DNA from: an uncultured Clostridia bacterium | Lineage (GTDB): Bacteria; Bacillota; Clostridia; TANB77; CAG-508 | Length of the DNA: 48,031 nt | Direction of reading: 5' to 3' | Assembly: GCA_934169775.1 (NCBI GenBank) | Contig: CAKPOI010000008.1 | Span: 1 to 48,031 of the forward strand | Shown: one piece after another, positions 23,381 through 32,066 of the stretch | How positions within the stretch are numbered: position 1 is the first letter of the stretch | Layout of the letters: the number at the start of each line of letters is the position of its first letter | Notes under the pieces: generated by a model | What the model was told of the DNA's origin: nothing | Seen by the model: only the letters and a program-made list of their open reading frames with translations | Database searches by the model: none | Translations under genes and position numbers: made by a program

Positions 23381-25091
23381 CAGTATCTTTTGGAGTTGTA
23401 TTTTCTATTAAATTCTCTAATTCTTCTCCATATTCATAAATTTCTTCTGGACTAATTAATTTAGGTAAGCTAGAAATAGAATTAATTTTGTTAATATTTG
23501 TTTTGTCATCAGCTTTTGAAGTTTTTAAAATTATGCGTAATCTTTTTAATAGAATATTTCCAAGGCAAGTCATAGAATCTCTGCGTCTTAAGACTTCTGC
23601 AAATTCATCATCTATATCTTGATGATGTATAGCAGCATTTATGGAAAAACTGTGTCCTGAACTACAGGTATTTAAACAGGCTGAGCGAGATGTTGCAACA
23701 AGATATAAGTATTCATTTGTGTTTATTGAAACTGTTGGTGCGTTTTTTATTTTTTCATCTGCAATTTGTTTTTTCTTAAGACTTTCTGGATCTTTTTTTG
23801 TTGTAGTACTATCAAATGTAACACTTGTAGGTACAGAAAGTTTTACATCTATTGAGTCTTTAATTTTTATTCTTGATAATTTTTGGTTGATACTTTCAGC
23901 TAATTTTTGATTTTTAGTATCATCTAAAACAGAAACAGGCAAGTCGATGGAATCTAAAAAATAATTTAGATCTTCTGTTTCATTTTCTGGATTAACATAT
24001 TCAAAAAAGTCTTTTATATCTAAAGATTTACCAGACATACCACTGTGAAATGCAGAGCCTTTTTTTGATTGATAATATCTTTCATTAGACTGTAAAAATA
24101 ATTCTATATCTCCATAAGGTGTATGTAAAGTGTAATATATAGCTGCAAATCCATTTGATTTTTTTGATGTTTTTGAATAGTCATATGTAGCTTGTAAAGT
24201 ATCTTTTACAATAGGTTGATTTAAAACATTGCTAATTGTGTTATTTAAAATGTTGAATTGTAATTTATCTTCTAATAAATATTGCATATTAGAAATAAGA
24301 TGTTTTAATTCGTATTTTTGTAGGTTTGTAATTGATGCTGCAAAATTTTGTTGTATTACACCATTAGCTATTTTTTCTTCAACTGATTTTAAATCTTCTT
24401 GATAAGATGGATATTTTTCGCCATCAAATCCATGATAGTTTAAATCAATTATTCCTTCAAGAATTTGCTTTTTTAACATTAAAAAAGCAAATTCTGAAAG
24501 AAATTCAGTAGAATAGATGGAGTTAGCCTTAATGAGCAAATTAGTATATTTCATATCTTTATTTACTAAATCAGTTATTGATTCTTTTAAATCTATATCA
24601 TTATTTTTAACATTTGGCAAAGGATTATCATATTCACCTTCTTGATATGTAAGTAAAATTGGTTCTTTAAAATGATCTAATATTATTGTTGCTGCTTGGA
24701 TATCTTTAGTTGTGGGTTCAGTTGGAAAATATTTTTCTAATGTTTCTAATGTAAGTGATTCATTATTTTTTTCAAGCTGTTCTATTAATGTATCTAAACT
24801 ATTTGGGAATTCTTTTTGTATGTTTTTTTGATAGCTTGTATCACTTTTTGTACGGAATGGGATTCTAATTACTAAATTAGGATACATTTTTTTGTATGTT
24901 ATGTATATTGCAGCAGTTAAATAGCACATGTATTTTTTTGCATTAAGAGAATTTTTCTCTTCATATGTATCTAAATATGAATTTGTAATTTCATGTAAAG
25001 CTTTTTGCTGTTCTTGAATAGGAGATATAGGTATTCCTTGCTCTTGACTAACTTTTAGTGAGTTTATAAAACTATTGCTATTATTATCCAT
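23352..25091 (-). CDS. very divergent RelA/SpoT-synthetase-like protein (first of a pair)
   Basis: 579 residues, no known name. Weak but ordered resemblance to the (p)ppGpp-synthetase fold: RIPFRTKSDTSYQKNI at 76-91 (cf. RxKxxxSxxxKM), DIQAATIIL at 130-138 (cf. DxxxxRII), NGFAAIYYTL at 313-322 (cf. GYRSxHxxV), GDIELFLQS at 328-336 (cf. VEIQIRT, Glu330) and SAFHSGM at 346-352 (cf. AEHxxY). Several catalytic positions are changed (R to T after the Asp, Tyr to Phe, His to Tyr), so catalysis is uncertain. A large helical insert separates the halves, as in its partner. Start ATG 25091 is 12 bases after AAAGGA; ATG 25103 touches that site. It follows the partner gene by 41 bases in one operon. Homology rests on my motif reading only. 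Confidence 0.6.
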   Translation of the reverse strand: MDNNSNSFINSLKVSQEQGIPISPIQEQQKALHEITNSYLDTYEEKNSLNAKKYMCYLTAAIYITYKKMYPNLVIRIPFRTKSDTSYQKNIQKEFPNSLDTLIEQLEKNNESLTLETLEKYFPTEPTTKDIQAATIILDHFKEPILLTYQEGEYDNPLPNVKNNDIDLKESITDLVNKDMKYTNLLIKANSIYSTEFLSEFAFLMLKKQILEGIIDLNYHGFDGEKYPSYQEDLKSVEEKIANGVIQQNFAASITNLQKYELKHLISNMQYLLEDKLQFNILNNTISNVLNQPIVKDTLQATYDYSKTSKKSNGFAAIYYTLHTPYGDIELFLQSNERYYQSKKGSAFHSGMSGKSLDIKDFFEYVNPENETEDLNYFLDSIDLPVSVLDDTKNQKLAESINQKLSRIKIKDSIDVKLSVPTSVTFDSTTTKKDPESLKKKQIADEKIKNAPTVSINTNEYLYLVATSRSACLNTCSSGHSFSINAAIHHQDIDDEFAEVLRRRDSMTCLGNILLKRLRIILKTSKADDKTNINKINSISSLPKLISPEEIYEYGEELENLIENTTPKDTEKTDEGLEI

Positions 25092-25132
25092 ATAAAAATT
25101 CATTCCTTTCCTTAAAAATTAAAGTTATTGCA

Positions 25133-26329
25133 TTATCTTTCAAAATTTATATTTTCTTTAGGTGAAAAAGGTATATTTTTTCTGTTGTCTAATATTGAAT
25201 CTAATTTTTTAGTATAATCTGGTTCTTTTATTAATAAATTGCTATAATAGTGGTGAACATTTTGTTTCATATTATATCTTTCAATATATCCATTAAAACG
25301 ATAAATGGTATAATCAGGTGAAATATGATTAAGTTTTTTTATATATTTTTTCGCTATACTTGTGTTTAAATTTTTAGGTAAATTAATTAATTTTCTTTTT
25401 TTACCAGGCAATGTATCATGTCCATGTATTGATAAATATTCTATAGAAGATGAGCGGTCTTGTAGTTCACTTATCCAGTTTGGTAAGGCGGAACTTTCTA
25501 TAGAAAAATGCATAGAGGTATAACCTTGGTCTTCGGAAAAGAATTTTTGCCTTTTGGGATTTAAATGAATTCCAAGCTTTTTTATTCTTTCGGATTTTTC
25601 AAAAATTTCTTCTATTGCATATTCACCAGCTATTGTGTTTAAAAGACTATTTAAGTTTTTTAGAGCAAATTCTATTGTATCAAATTCTAATTTTAGTTGT
25701 TTGTAATTATATGGGTCTAATTCATTTGAATTTTTTAATTTGCTGTCTAAACGGTTGTAGTTATTTAAAAGTTTATTTCTTTTTTTCAAAAGAGAGTCAA
25801 AATTACAGCAATCATCTAAATATATTAAATATCTTTCTATATGTAATATTTCTTTTTTTAGTAATTTGTCTTGCTCATTATCAGGTGTATTTTCATCTTT
25901 GTGAAGATATTGTTTTTGTAAGTCAAATAATTTTTTTTGGTATTTATCTGCCTTTTGTTTGCATGATTCTATGAAATGTTTGGAAACTGTAAAGTCATTG
26001 CTTATGTTTTTTATAACTAATCTCATTCCAATTATATCGTAATGTACATATGGATTAAATCTGGAAGTGAAATCATTTTGTTTATCATATGTACTTATTG
26101 TAGAATCTTTTGATATATTGTTTGTAAAACTTTTTTGAGATTTATATCTATATTTAAAAATCATATCTTTTCCAAAATATTTTTCTAGTTCTTTTCCTAA
26201 ATTGGAAAAAACTATATCTGTGTATTCTTGATATTCTGGAGTTTGTAATAACTGGAATATTGATTGATTTATATTTTCAAACATAGGGACAGATAAAGAG
26301 CTTCTAAATAGTTCATATTTATTAGCCAT
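25133..26329 (-). CDS. divergent RelA/SpoT-synthetase-like protein (second of a pair)
   Basis: 398 residues from ATG 26329 (TAGGAG about 10 bases upstream). The motif order follows a (p)ppGpp-synthetase domain: KYRYKSQKSFTNNI at 59-72 (basic substrate loop), VHYDIIGMRLVI at 95-106 (Asp98 and Arg103, cf. D-x-IG-x-R), GYTSMHFSI at 269-277 (Tyr270, His274) and SIEYLSIHGHD at 295-305 (Glu297, cf. VEIQIRT). The key Arg/Lys, Asp, Tyr and Glu are present. An unusual helical insertion of about 150 residues (110-265, coiled-coil-like, Lys/Leu/Asn rich) splits the domain. No HD hydrolase, TGS or ACT domain. First gene of the operon, so both proteins are made together; they could form a hetero-complex in which this one is catalytic. 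Confidence 0.7.
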   Translation of the reverse strand: MANKYELFRSSLSVPMFENINQSIFQLLQTPEYQEYTDIVFSNLGKELEKYFGKDMIFKYRYKSQKSFTNNISKDSTISTYDKQNDFTSRFNPYVHYDIIGMRLVIKNISNDFTVSKHFIESCKQKADKYQKKLFDLQKQYLHKDENTPDNEQDKLLKKEILHIERYLIYLDDCCNFDSLLKKRNKLLNNYNRLDSKLKNSNELDPYNYKQLKLEFDTIEFALKNLNSLLNTIAGEYAIEEIFEKSERIKKLGIHLNPKRQKFFSEDQGYTSMHFSIESSALPNWISELQDRSSSIEYLSIHGHDTLPGKKRKLINLPKNLNTSIAKKYIKKLNHISPDYTIYRFNGYIERYNMKQNVHHYYSNLLIKEPDYTKKLDSILDNRKNIPFSPKENINFER

Positions 26330-26418
26330 ATATATCACACTCCTATCTGATTATTATACCATATTTTACCAGAGAAGGCAACGAATTTTTGATTTTTTTA
26401 GATTTGTTCTTTAAAGTG

Positions 26419-26447
26419 TTTAAAAAGCTGAAAATTTGTGTTATACT
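26419..26447 (+). promoter_or_regulatory. possible promoter of the U32 gene
   Basis: TTTAAA (26419-26424), 17 bases, TATACT (26442-26447); the upstream box is weak. The transcript would start about 35 bases before ATG 26490. Confidence 0.45.
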
Positions 26448-26489
26448 AAAATAGCAGTTTATCAAAAAGAGAAGGGAATGTGATAAGTA

Positions 26490-27719
26490 ATGAAAAAACC
26501 AGAATTATTAGCTCCAGCAGGTTCTTTTGAGAAAGCTAAAATAGCATTTTTATATGGTGCAGATGCAGTATATTGTGGAACATCTTCACTATCATTAAGA
26601 ACTAGAGCAGACATGGAAAATGATGATTTAATAGAAACGATAAAGTATGCGCATAGTATAGGAAAAAGAGTATATGTAACTATTAATATATTTGCATGGG
26701 ATGAAAAATATGAAGAGATAATAGAAATGGCTAAGACTCTAAATGAAATAAAGCCAGATGCTGTAATTGTAGCTGATGGTGGTGTAATGGAAATAATGAA
26801 ACAATATGCACCAAATGTAGAAATACATGTGAGTACACAGGCAAATATAGTTAGTTTGCATGCAGCAAATTTTTGGTATAAAAATGGTGGCAAAAGGATG
26901 ATATTAGCTAGAGAATTAAATAAAGAGCAGATAAAGTATATTATGGAAAATAAACCAGAAGATATGGAAGTGGAGATGTTTATACATGGAGCAATTTGTT
27001 TTTCATATTCAGGAAGATGCTTTTTAAGTGATTTTTTATCAGGAAGAAGTGCTAATTTGGGGTCATGTAGCCAAAGTTGTAGATGGTCATATAATTTGTA
27101 TGCAGAAGAAAAGAATACACCAGGAGAATATATGCCAATAGAGACAAATGAATATGGGACAAGTATTTTTTCTTCAAAAGACTTATGCTTAATAAATGCA
27201 ATTCCAGAAATTATAAATATGGGAGTAGATAGTTTGAAAATAGAAGGAAGACTTAAAACAGAGTATTATATTGCTAGTGTTGTTTCAGTATATAGATCGG
27301 CAATAGATGATTATATGCAAAATCCTGATAATTATGATAGTTCTAAATATTTAAAAGAATTGGAAAAAGTAAAAACAAGAGGTTTGACAACATTTTATTT
27401 TAATGATAGAAATAATAAAGATATTCAAGAATATGGTGGTAGACAATATAATGAATTATATGAGTTTGGTGGCAAAATTGTAGAATATAATGAAGATAAG
27501 ACAATTGTAGAAATTAGAAATCGCTTACAAGTAGGAGATGAGATGGAATTATTAATACCAAATGAATTTAAACCTGTTAAATTTAAAATTGAGAAATTAT
27601 GGGATGCTGAAACTAATATGGAAGTGGATCATGTTAGTCCAGGAGTTAAAGGACAACAAATTTTATTACATGTTCCTGTTAAATGTGAAAAAGACTGGAT
27701 TTTGAGGAGAGTAAAATAA
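26490..27719 (+). CDS. trhP: U32 family protein, TrhP-like tRNA hydroxylation protein
   Basis: 409 residues. ELLAPAGSFEKAKIAFLYGADAVYCG at the start, the His-containing EIHVSTQANIVS, MEVEMFIHGAICFSYSGRCFLSDFLSGRSANLGSCSQSCRW (the U32 signature, with Cys residues that bind an Fe-S cluster in this family) and DSLKIEGRLKTEYY. U32 proteins YegQ/TrhP make 5-hydroxyuridine at tRNA position 34, using prephenate as a co-factor in characterised cases; others act as 23S rRNA hydroxylase or in ubiquinone synthesis. Linkage with trmR (22590) supports the tRNA role. Only one U32 gene is in the window; Bacillus has two adjacent. Confidence 0.85.
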   Translation: MKKPELLAPAGSFEKAKIAFLYGADAVYCGTSSLSLRTRADMENDDLIETIKYAHSIGKRVYVTINIFAWDEKYEEIIEMAKTLNEIKPDAVIVADGGVMEIMKQYAPNVEIHVSTQANIVSLHAANFWYKNGGKRMILARELNKEQIKYIMENKPEDMEVEMFIHGAICFSYSGRCFLSDFLSGRSANLGSCSQSCRWSYNLYAEEKNTPGEYMPIETNEYGTSIFSSKDLCLINAIPEIINMGVDSLKIEGRLKTEYYIASVVSVYRSAIDDYMQNPDNYDSSKYLKELEKVKTRGLTTFYFNDRNNKDIQEYGGRQYNELYEFGGKIVEYNEDKTIVEIRNRLQVGDEMELLIPNEFKPVKFKIEKLWDAETNMEVDHVSPGVKGQQILLHVPVKCEKDWILRRVK

Positions 27720-27727
27720 CTGAAGAA

Positions 27728-27803
27728 TTTGGGGACGTGATGACTTGGGGACGGAGTAAAGATCATTAAAGTTTTGATGATTTTTGCTCCGTCCTCAAGT
27801 CAT
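27728..27803. repeat. GGGGACGGAG-type palindromic repeat, copy 3
   Basis: TGACTTGGGGACGGAGTAAA and TTTTTGCTCCGTCCTCAAGTCA flank CATTAAAGTTTTGATG; a second GGGGACGTGATGA unit lies just before. Several mismatches, so older than copy 2. Sits behind the U32 gene and before the cad promoter. Confidence 0.85.
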
Positions 27804-27825
27804 TAAAAAAAATTATAAAAAAACA

Positions 27826-27879
27826 TTGACAATTGAATAATAATTCAACTATAATGTAAATGGTTGAACAATTATTCAA
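27826..27879 (+). promoter_or_regulatory. cad promoter with two ArsR-type operators
   Basis: TTGACA (27826-27831), 18-base spacer, TATAAT (27850-27855). Operator 1 TTGAATAATAATTCAA (27833-27848) fills the spacer; operator 2 TTGAACAATTATTCAA (27864-27879) covers the start point. Both are near-perfect inverted repeats of the kind bound by CadC/SmtB regulators, so the repressor encoded next would block its own promoter until metal binds. Confidence 0.9.
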
Positions 27880-27906
27880 CTAATACTACAAAGGAGGTAA
27901 AGTAAA

Positions 27907-28269
27907 ATGTCAAAAAATGAATTTATATGTGATTGTAATGTAATTCATAGAGAAGCAGTAGAAAATGCACAAAATAGAATGCCTGATGATAATGTTTTTA
28001 ATAAATTAGCAGAGTTTTTTAAAATTTTAGGAGATACTACAAGAGCTAAAATATTGTTTGCATTGGATCAAAACGAAATGTGTGTGTGTGATATAGCAAA
28101 TGTATTAGGAATGAGTAAATCATCAGTATCACATCAATTAGGTACTTTAAGGAGAATGAGTATAGTAAAGTGTAGAAAACAAGGCAAAGAGGTCTATTAT
28201 ACTCTTGATGATGAACATGTTCAAGGTTTATTTGAATTGGGGCTTGAGCATATAGGTCATAAAATTTAA
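27907..28269 (+). CDS. cadC: CadC-type ArsR/SmtB metal-responsive repressor
   Basis: 120 residues. A winged-helix core (RAKILFALDQNEMCVCDIANVLGMSKSSVSHQLGTLRRMSIVKCRKQGKEVYYTL). Cys59 and Cys61 in the MCVCD motif together with N-terminal Cys8 and Cys10 match the alpha3N thiolate site of CadC, which senses Cd(II), Pb(II) or Zn(II). A C-terminal DDEHV...H pattern could give the second, zinc-type site. A perfect AAAGGAGG site precedes it. It lies just upstream of the matching efflux ATPase and downstream of two palindromic operators. Confidence 0.93.
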   Translation: MSKNEFICDCNVIHREAVENAQNRMPDDNVFNKLAEFFKILGDTTRAKILFALDQNEMCVCDIANVLGMSKSSVSHQLGTLRRMSIVKCRKQGKEVYYTLDDEHVQGLFELGLEHIGHKI

Positions 28270-28364
28270 AATAGGTTGATCAAAATTTTAGAAATTTCAT
28301 ATTATATTAAAAATAAAGTCTAGCTATAAAAATTAAAAGGAAATATTAGAAAGGGATTGAGAAA

Positions 28365-30260
28365 ATGAAAAAACAAATTATTCAGATTATATCTGCACTT
28401 ATATTATTTATAATTGGATTATGTGTTAAATTTGAGAATGCATGGATAAATAGAGTAATATATTTTGTAAGCTATGTGATTGTAGGTGGAAAAATTGTAG
28501 TTGAAGCAATTAAAAATATTTTTAAAGGAGAATTGTTTGATGAACATTTTTTAATGGCAATTGCTACAATAGGAGCCATTGCGATAGGGGAATATCCAGA
28601 GGCAGTAGCAGTAATGTTATTTTATCAAATAGGAGAAATGTTCCAAGATTATGCAGTTGATAAATCTAAAAAATCAATTACAGAATTAATGGATATAAGA
28701 CCAGATTATGCTAATGTAAAAAGAGGAGGAGAAATCTTAAAAGTTAAGCCAGAAGAAGTCAAAATAGATGAAATAATTGTAGTTAAACCAGGAGAAAAAA
28801 TTCCATTAGATGGAATAGTTATAGATGGAAAATCTATGGTAGATACATCAAGTTTAACAGGAGAATCTTTGCCAAGAAATGTAAAAAAAGATGATGAAGT
28901 ATTAAGTGGATGTATAAATCAAAGTGGAACATTAGCAGTAAAAGTAATAAAGGGATTTAAAGAATCTACAGTACATAAGATTTTAGATTTAGTAGAAAAT
29001 GCAAGTAATAAAAAATCAAAATCAGAAAATTTTATTACAAAATTTGCTAAATATTATACACCAATGGTTGTAATATTAGCTGTAATGCTAGCTATAATAC
29101 CACCAATTATATTAAAAGATGGAAGTTTTACAAATTGGTTATATAGGGCGCTTACATTTTTAGTAGTTTCATGTCCATGTGCATTAGTAATTTCTATTCC
29201 ATTAGGATTTTTTGGAGGAATAGGAGGAGCATCTAGAAAAGGAATTTTAATAAAAGGTAGTAATTATTTAGAGGCTTTGGCAAACACAGAAATAGTTGTA
29301 TTTGATAAAACAGGAACATTAACTGAAGGTGTATTTGAAGTACAAAAAATTAAAACTGCAAAAGATTTAAAAGGTGAGAGTTTAAAAAATAAAAATATAG
29401 AAGTGTTTGAAATAAATGAAAAAGAATTATTAAAAATTGTGGCAGCTTGTGAAAATGATTCAAATCATCCAATAGCAATGTCTATAAAAAATGCGTATGC
29501 AAAACAAGGCAATGAAAATATAGATACTAATACTATTAAAAATGTGCAAGAACTATCAGGAAAAGGAATTATGGCAACAGTAGAGGATAAAGAAGTACTA
29601 GTAGGAAATATAAAATTGATGAAAAGTCAAAATATTAAATATATTACAAGTAATGATGTGGGAACAATTTTGTATGTAGCTATAAACAATAAATTTGCTG
29701 GATATATAATGATTTCTGATAAAGTAAAACAGGATTCAAAAGAGGCAATTAAGCAATTAAATAAAAATGGAATTAGTAAAACTGTAATGCTTACAGGTGA
29801 TAAAAAAGAAGTTGCAGAAAATGTTTCTAATCAAATAGGAGTTAATGAAGTATTTGCAGAATTATTACCTGATGGTAAAGTTAAAAAGGTTGAAGAACTA
29901 ATAAAAAATAAGACAGCTAAAGGTAAACTTGTTTTTGTTGGTGATGGAATAAATGATGCACCAGTACTTGCTTTAAGTGATGTTGGAATTGCTATGGGTG
30001 GTTTAGGCTCTGATGCGGCTATAGAGGCTGCAGATGTTGTTATTATGACAGATGAACCTTCTAAGGTTAGTAAATCTATTGATATTGCTAAAAAGACAAT
30101 GAAAATTGTAATAGAAAATATTGTTTTTGCGATTGCTGTTAAAATTATTGTTTTGATTTTAGGTGCTTGTGGTATTGCTACAATGTGGGAGGCAGTTTTT
30201 GCAGATGTAGGAGTATCTATACTTGCAATTTTGAATTCACTTAGAATGTTAAGAGGTTGA
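28365..30260 (+). CDS. cadA: P1B-type Cd/Zn/Pb-exporting ATPase CadA
   Basis: 631 residues. TM helices at the N-terminus, TGESLP (A-domain, SSLTGES), metal-binding CPC in SCPCALVIS near residue 270, phosphorylation motif DKTGTLT near 312, the SNHPIA locus and GDGINDAP. CPC plus an ArsR/CadC neighbour indicates export of Cd, Zn or Pb. The N-terminal cytosolic metal-binding (HMA, CxxC) domain of many CadA proteins is absent; the gene starts directly with membrane helices. Separated from cadC by 95 bases with an AAAGGGA site. Confidence 0.93.
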   Translation: MKKQIIQIISALILFIIGLCVKFENAWINRVIYFVSYVIVGGKIVVEAIKNIFKGELFDEHFLMAIATIGAIAIGEYPEAVAVMLFYQIGEMFQDYAVDKSKKSITELMDIRPDYANVKRGGEILKVKPEEVKIDEIIVVKPGEKIPLDGIVIDGKSMVDTSSLTGESLPRNVKKDDEVLSGCINQSGTLAVKVIKGFKESTVHKILDLVENASNKKSKSENFITKFAKYYTPMVVILAVMLAIIPPIILKDGSFTNWLYRALTFLVVSCPCALVISIPLGFFGGIGGASRKGILIKGSNYLEALANTEIVVFDKTGTLTEGVFEVQKIKTAKDLKGESLKNKNIEVFEINEKELLKIVAACENDSNHPIAMSIKNAYAKQGNENIDTNTIKNVQELSGKGIMATVEDKEVLVGNIKLMKSQNIKYITSNDVGTILYVAINNKFAGYIMISDKVKQDSKEAIKQLNKNGISKTVMLTGDKKEVAENVSNQIGVNEVFAELLPDGKVKKVEELIKNKTAKGKLVFVGDGINDAPVLALSDVGIAMGGLGSDAAIEAADVVIMTDEPSKVSKSIDIAKKTMKIVIENIVFAIAVKIIVLILGACGIATMWEAVFADVGVSILAILNSLRMLRG

Positions 30261-30261
30261 T

Positions 30262-30344
30262 AATGACTTAGGGATAGTGACTTGGAGGACGGAGCAAAAA
30301 TCATTAAAGCTTTAATAATTTTTGCTCCGTCCCCAAGTCATTAT
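30262..30344. repeat. GGGGACGGAG-type palindromic repeat, copy 4
   Basis: GTGACTTGGAGGACGGAGCAAAAATCATTAAA-type left arm and its near-complement (TTTAATAATTTTTGCTCCGTCCCCAAGTCA) meet at AAAGCTTT. It separates the converging cadA and sigK genes and probably terminates both. Confidence 0.85.
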
Positions 30345-31042
30345 TTTTTGAATTCGTTACTTAATTTACTAATGGCTTTAGTTTCAATTCTAGAAACATA
30401 TGAACGAGAAATTCCCATCATTTCTGCAATTTCGTGTTGAGTTTTAGGTTTATGGCCACCTAATCCAAATCTAAGTTCAAGAATAGTACGTTCTCTATCT
30501 TTTAGAACAGATTTTAATTTTTGGTATAAAATTTTAATTTTAAACTTTAAATCAACTTCATCTTCTATATTTCTTTCGTCATTTTCTAAAACCTCTTGAA
30601 GAGTAACTATATTATCATCTTTATCTTTACCAATTGGTTCATTTAGATAAACTTCAGAGTTAAGCTTTTTTGTACTCCTTAGATGCATTAGAATTTCATT
30701 ATCTATGCATCTGGAGACATATGTACTGAGTTTACTTCCTTTATCTATATTAAAACTGTTTATACCTTTTATTAACCCAATTGTTCCTATAGAAATTAAA
30801 TCATCTTGATCTACATTAGCTGAAGTATATTTTTTAGCAACATGTGCAACCAATCTTAAGTTTCTTTCTATTAATATGTTACGAGCTTCTTCATTGCCAT
30901 TAGCCATTTCTATTAAAAATGTATGTTCTTCTTCTTGTGATAGTGGTTCTGGAAATAAATTGCTTCCTTGTATATATCCAACAACAAAAACAGCAGACTT
31001 TAAAAAACTGATAAAGCCAGCAGCTGATATTAGAGCAAACAT
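30341..31042 (-). CDS. sigK: sporulation sigma factor SigK (mother-cell, late)
   Basis: 233 residues from ATG 31042, which has a GGAGGTG site; the frame to 31069 has none. A hydrophobic pro-sequence (FALISAAGFISFLKSAVFVVGYI) that membrane-anchors pro-SigK until cleaved, then region 2 (NLRLVAHVAKKYTS, DLISIGTIGLIKGINSF, KLSTYVSRCIDNEILMHLRSTKK), and region 4 (LKDRERTILELRFGLGG and the HTH EIAEMMGISRSYVSRIETKAISKL). SigK directs late mother-cell genes, coat and cortex. The gene is intact, without a skin-type insertion. Confidence 0.94.
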   Translation of the reverse strand: MFALISAAGFISFLKSAVFVVGYIQGSNLFPEPLSQEEEHTFLIEMANGNEEARNILIERNLRLVAHVAKKYTSANVDQDDLISIGTIGLIKGINSFNIDKGSKLSTYVSRCIDNEILMHLRSTKKLNSEVYLNEPIGKDKDDNIVTLQEVLENDERNIEDEVDLKFKIKILYQKLKSVLKDRERTILELRFGLGGHKPKTQHEIAEMMGISRSYVSRIETKAISKLSNEFKK

Positions 31043-31130
31043 AAATGCACCTCCAAATTCCTTATACATTAAATATATGTTTTAAAATAGTAAAAGTGCA
31101 TGGCCTATAGATTTTGTTGTTAAGACATAC

Positions 31131-31159
31131 TTGAACAGATTGCTAAAATGAAGTATAAT
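31131..31159 (+). promoter_or_regulatory. promoter of the DUF1294 gene
   Basis: TTGAAC (31131-31136), 17 bases, TATAAT (31154-31159). Confidence 0.7.
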
Positions 31160-31255
31160 TATGATGTAAAGTGAAAAGAAAGAATAGTTTGAAATAATTA
31201 GAATGTTTTAATTATTATGTGATTTTTAGAAAAAATGAAAGGAATGAAATTTTTT

Positions 31256-31540
31256 ATGGAACTTCAATTATCAGAAATGCTGTTAATATATTTAATAGTA
31301 GTAAATATAATAGGATTTTTAATAATGTTAATAGATAAAAAGAAAGCAGAAAAAGGAAAGTGGAGAATACAAGAAAAAACAATATTTATAGTAACATTAT
31401 TAGGTGGTGGAATTGGTACAATTTCAGGTATGTATATTTTTAGACATAAAACTAAAAAATTACAATTTACTGTTGGGTTACCAGTTATAACAATCTTAGA
31501 AATTTTAGGAATAATATATTTTTGGTGGATTTTTAAATAG
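31256..31540 (+). CDS. DUF1294 small membrane protein
   Basis: 94 residues from ATG 31256; earlier in-frame ATGs lie on the AAAGGA site itself. Three hydrophobic stretches, with FLIMLIDKKKAEKGKWRIQEKTI and TLLGGGIGTISGMYIFRHKTKK, the DUF1294 signature; these proteins are found next to cold-shock domains in some bacteria but have no known activity. Confidence 0.88.
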   Translation: MELQLSEMLLIYLIVVNIIGFLIMLIDKKKAEKGKWRIQEKTIFIVTLLGGGIGTISGMYIFRHKTKKLQFTVGLPVITILEILGIIYFWWIFK

Positions 31541-31651
31541 AATATTGAGTCATAAATTAATATTAAATCATATTATATAAAGAAATAGAATTATTAAAAA
31601 TAGAGTAAGATAAGTAACTTTTGAAAAAAACAAGAAGGAGATATGATTTAA

Positions 31652-31972
31652 ATGGATAGATTTATGATGAAATTAAAAAATAGATTAAAAAGATGTATAG
31701 ATGCAAGTGATATAAGTATAGAGCAAATGAAAAATCTTACAAATCAAGGAGCTATATTGATTGATGTTAGGAGCCCACAAGAATATGCTGAAGGACATCT
31801 TCCTGGAGCAATATGTATTCCAGAATATAGTATTCAGAAAGATATAAGCAATAAAATACAAAATTTTGAGCAAATGATTATTTTATATTGTGATAGTGGA
31901 ATAAGAAGTAAAACTGCACAACACAAATTGCAAAGAATGGGTTATAAGCAAGTGTATAATTTGTGTAGATAA
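31652..31972 (+). CDS. single-domain rhodanese-like protein
   Basis: 106 residues: a basic N-terminal extension (about 1-20), then a rhodanese fold with ILIDVRSPQEYAEGHLPGAICIP and the active-site loop LYCDSGIRSKTA containing the catalytic Cys, ending GYKQVYNL. Such proteins carry sulfane sulfur as persulfide. AGAAGGAG lies about 13 bases before the ATG. No sulfur-metabolism neighbour here. Confidence 0.9.
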   Translation: MDRFMMKLKNRLKRCIDASDISIEQMKNLTNQGAILIDVRSPQEYAEGHLPGAICIPEYSIQKDISNKIQNFEQMIILYCDSGIRSKTAQHKLQRMGYKQVYNLCR

Positions 31973-32066
31973 TTTGAAATCTAAGTGATTGACTTTAGAA
32001 AAGTAATTTGATAGAATAAAGTTGTTACTATTAACATAAAATCCAAAATAGAGAAAGGAGAAGGCT

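Noticed and set aside
30341..31042. sigK interrupted by a skin-type element
   Set aside because: The frame is continuous from pro-sequence to region 4.
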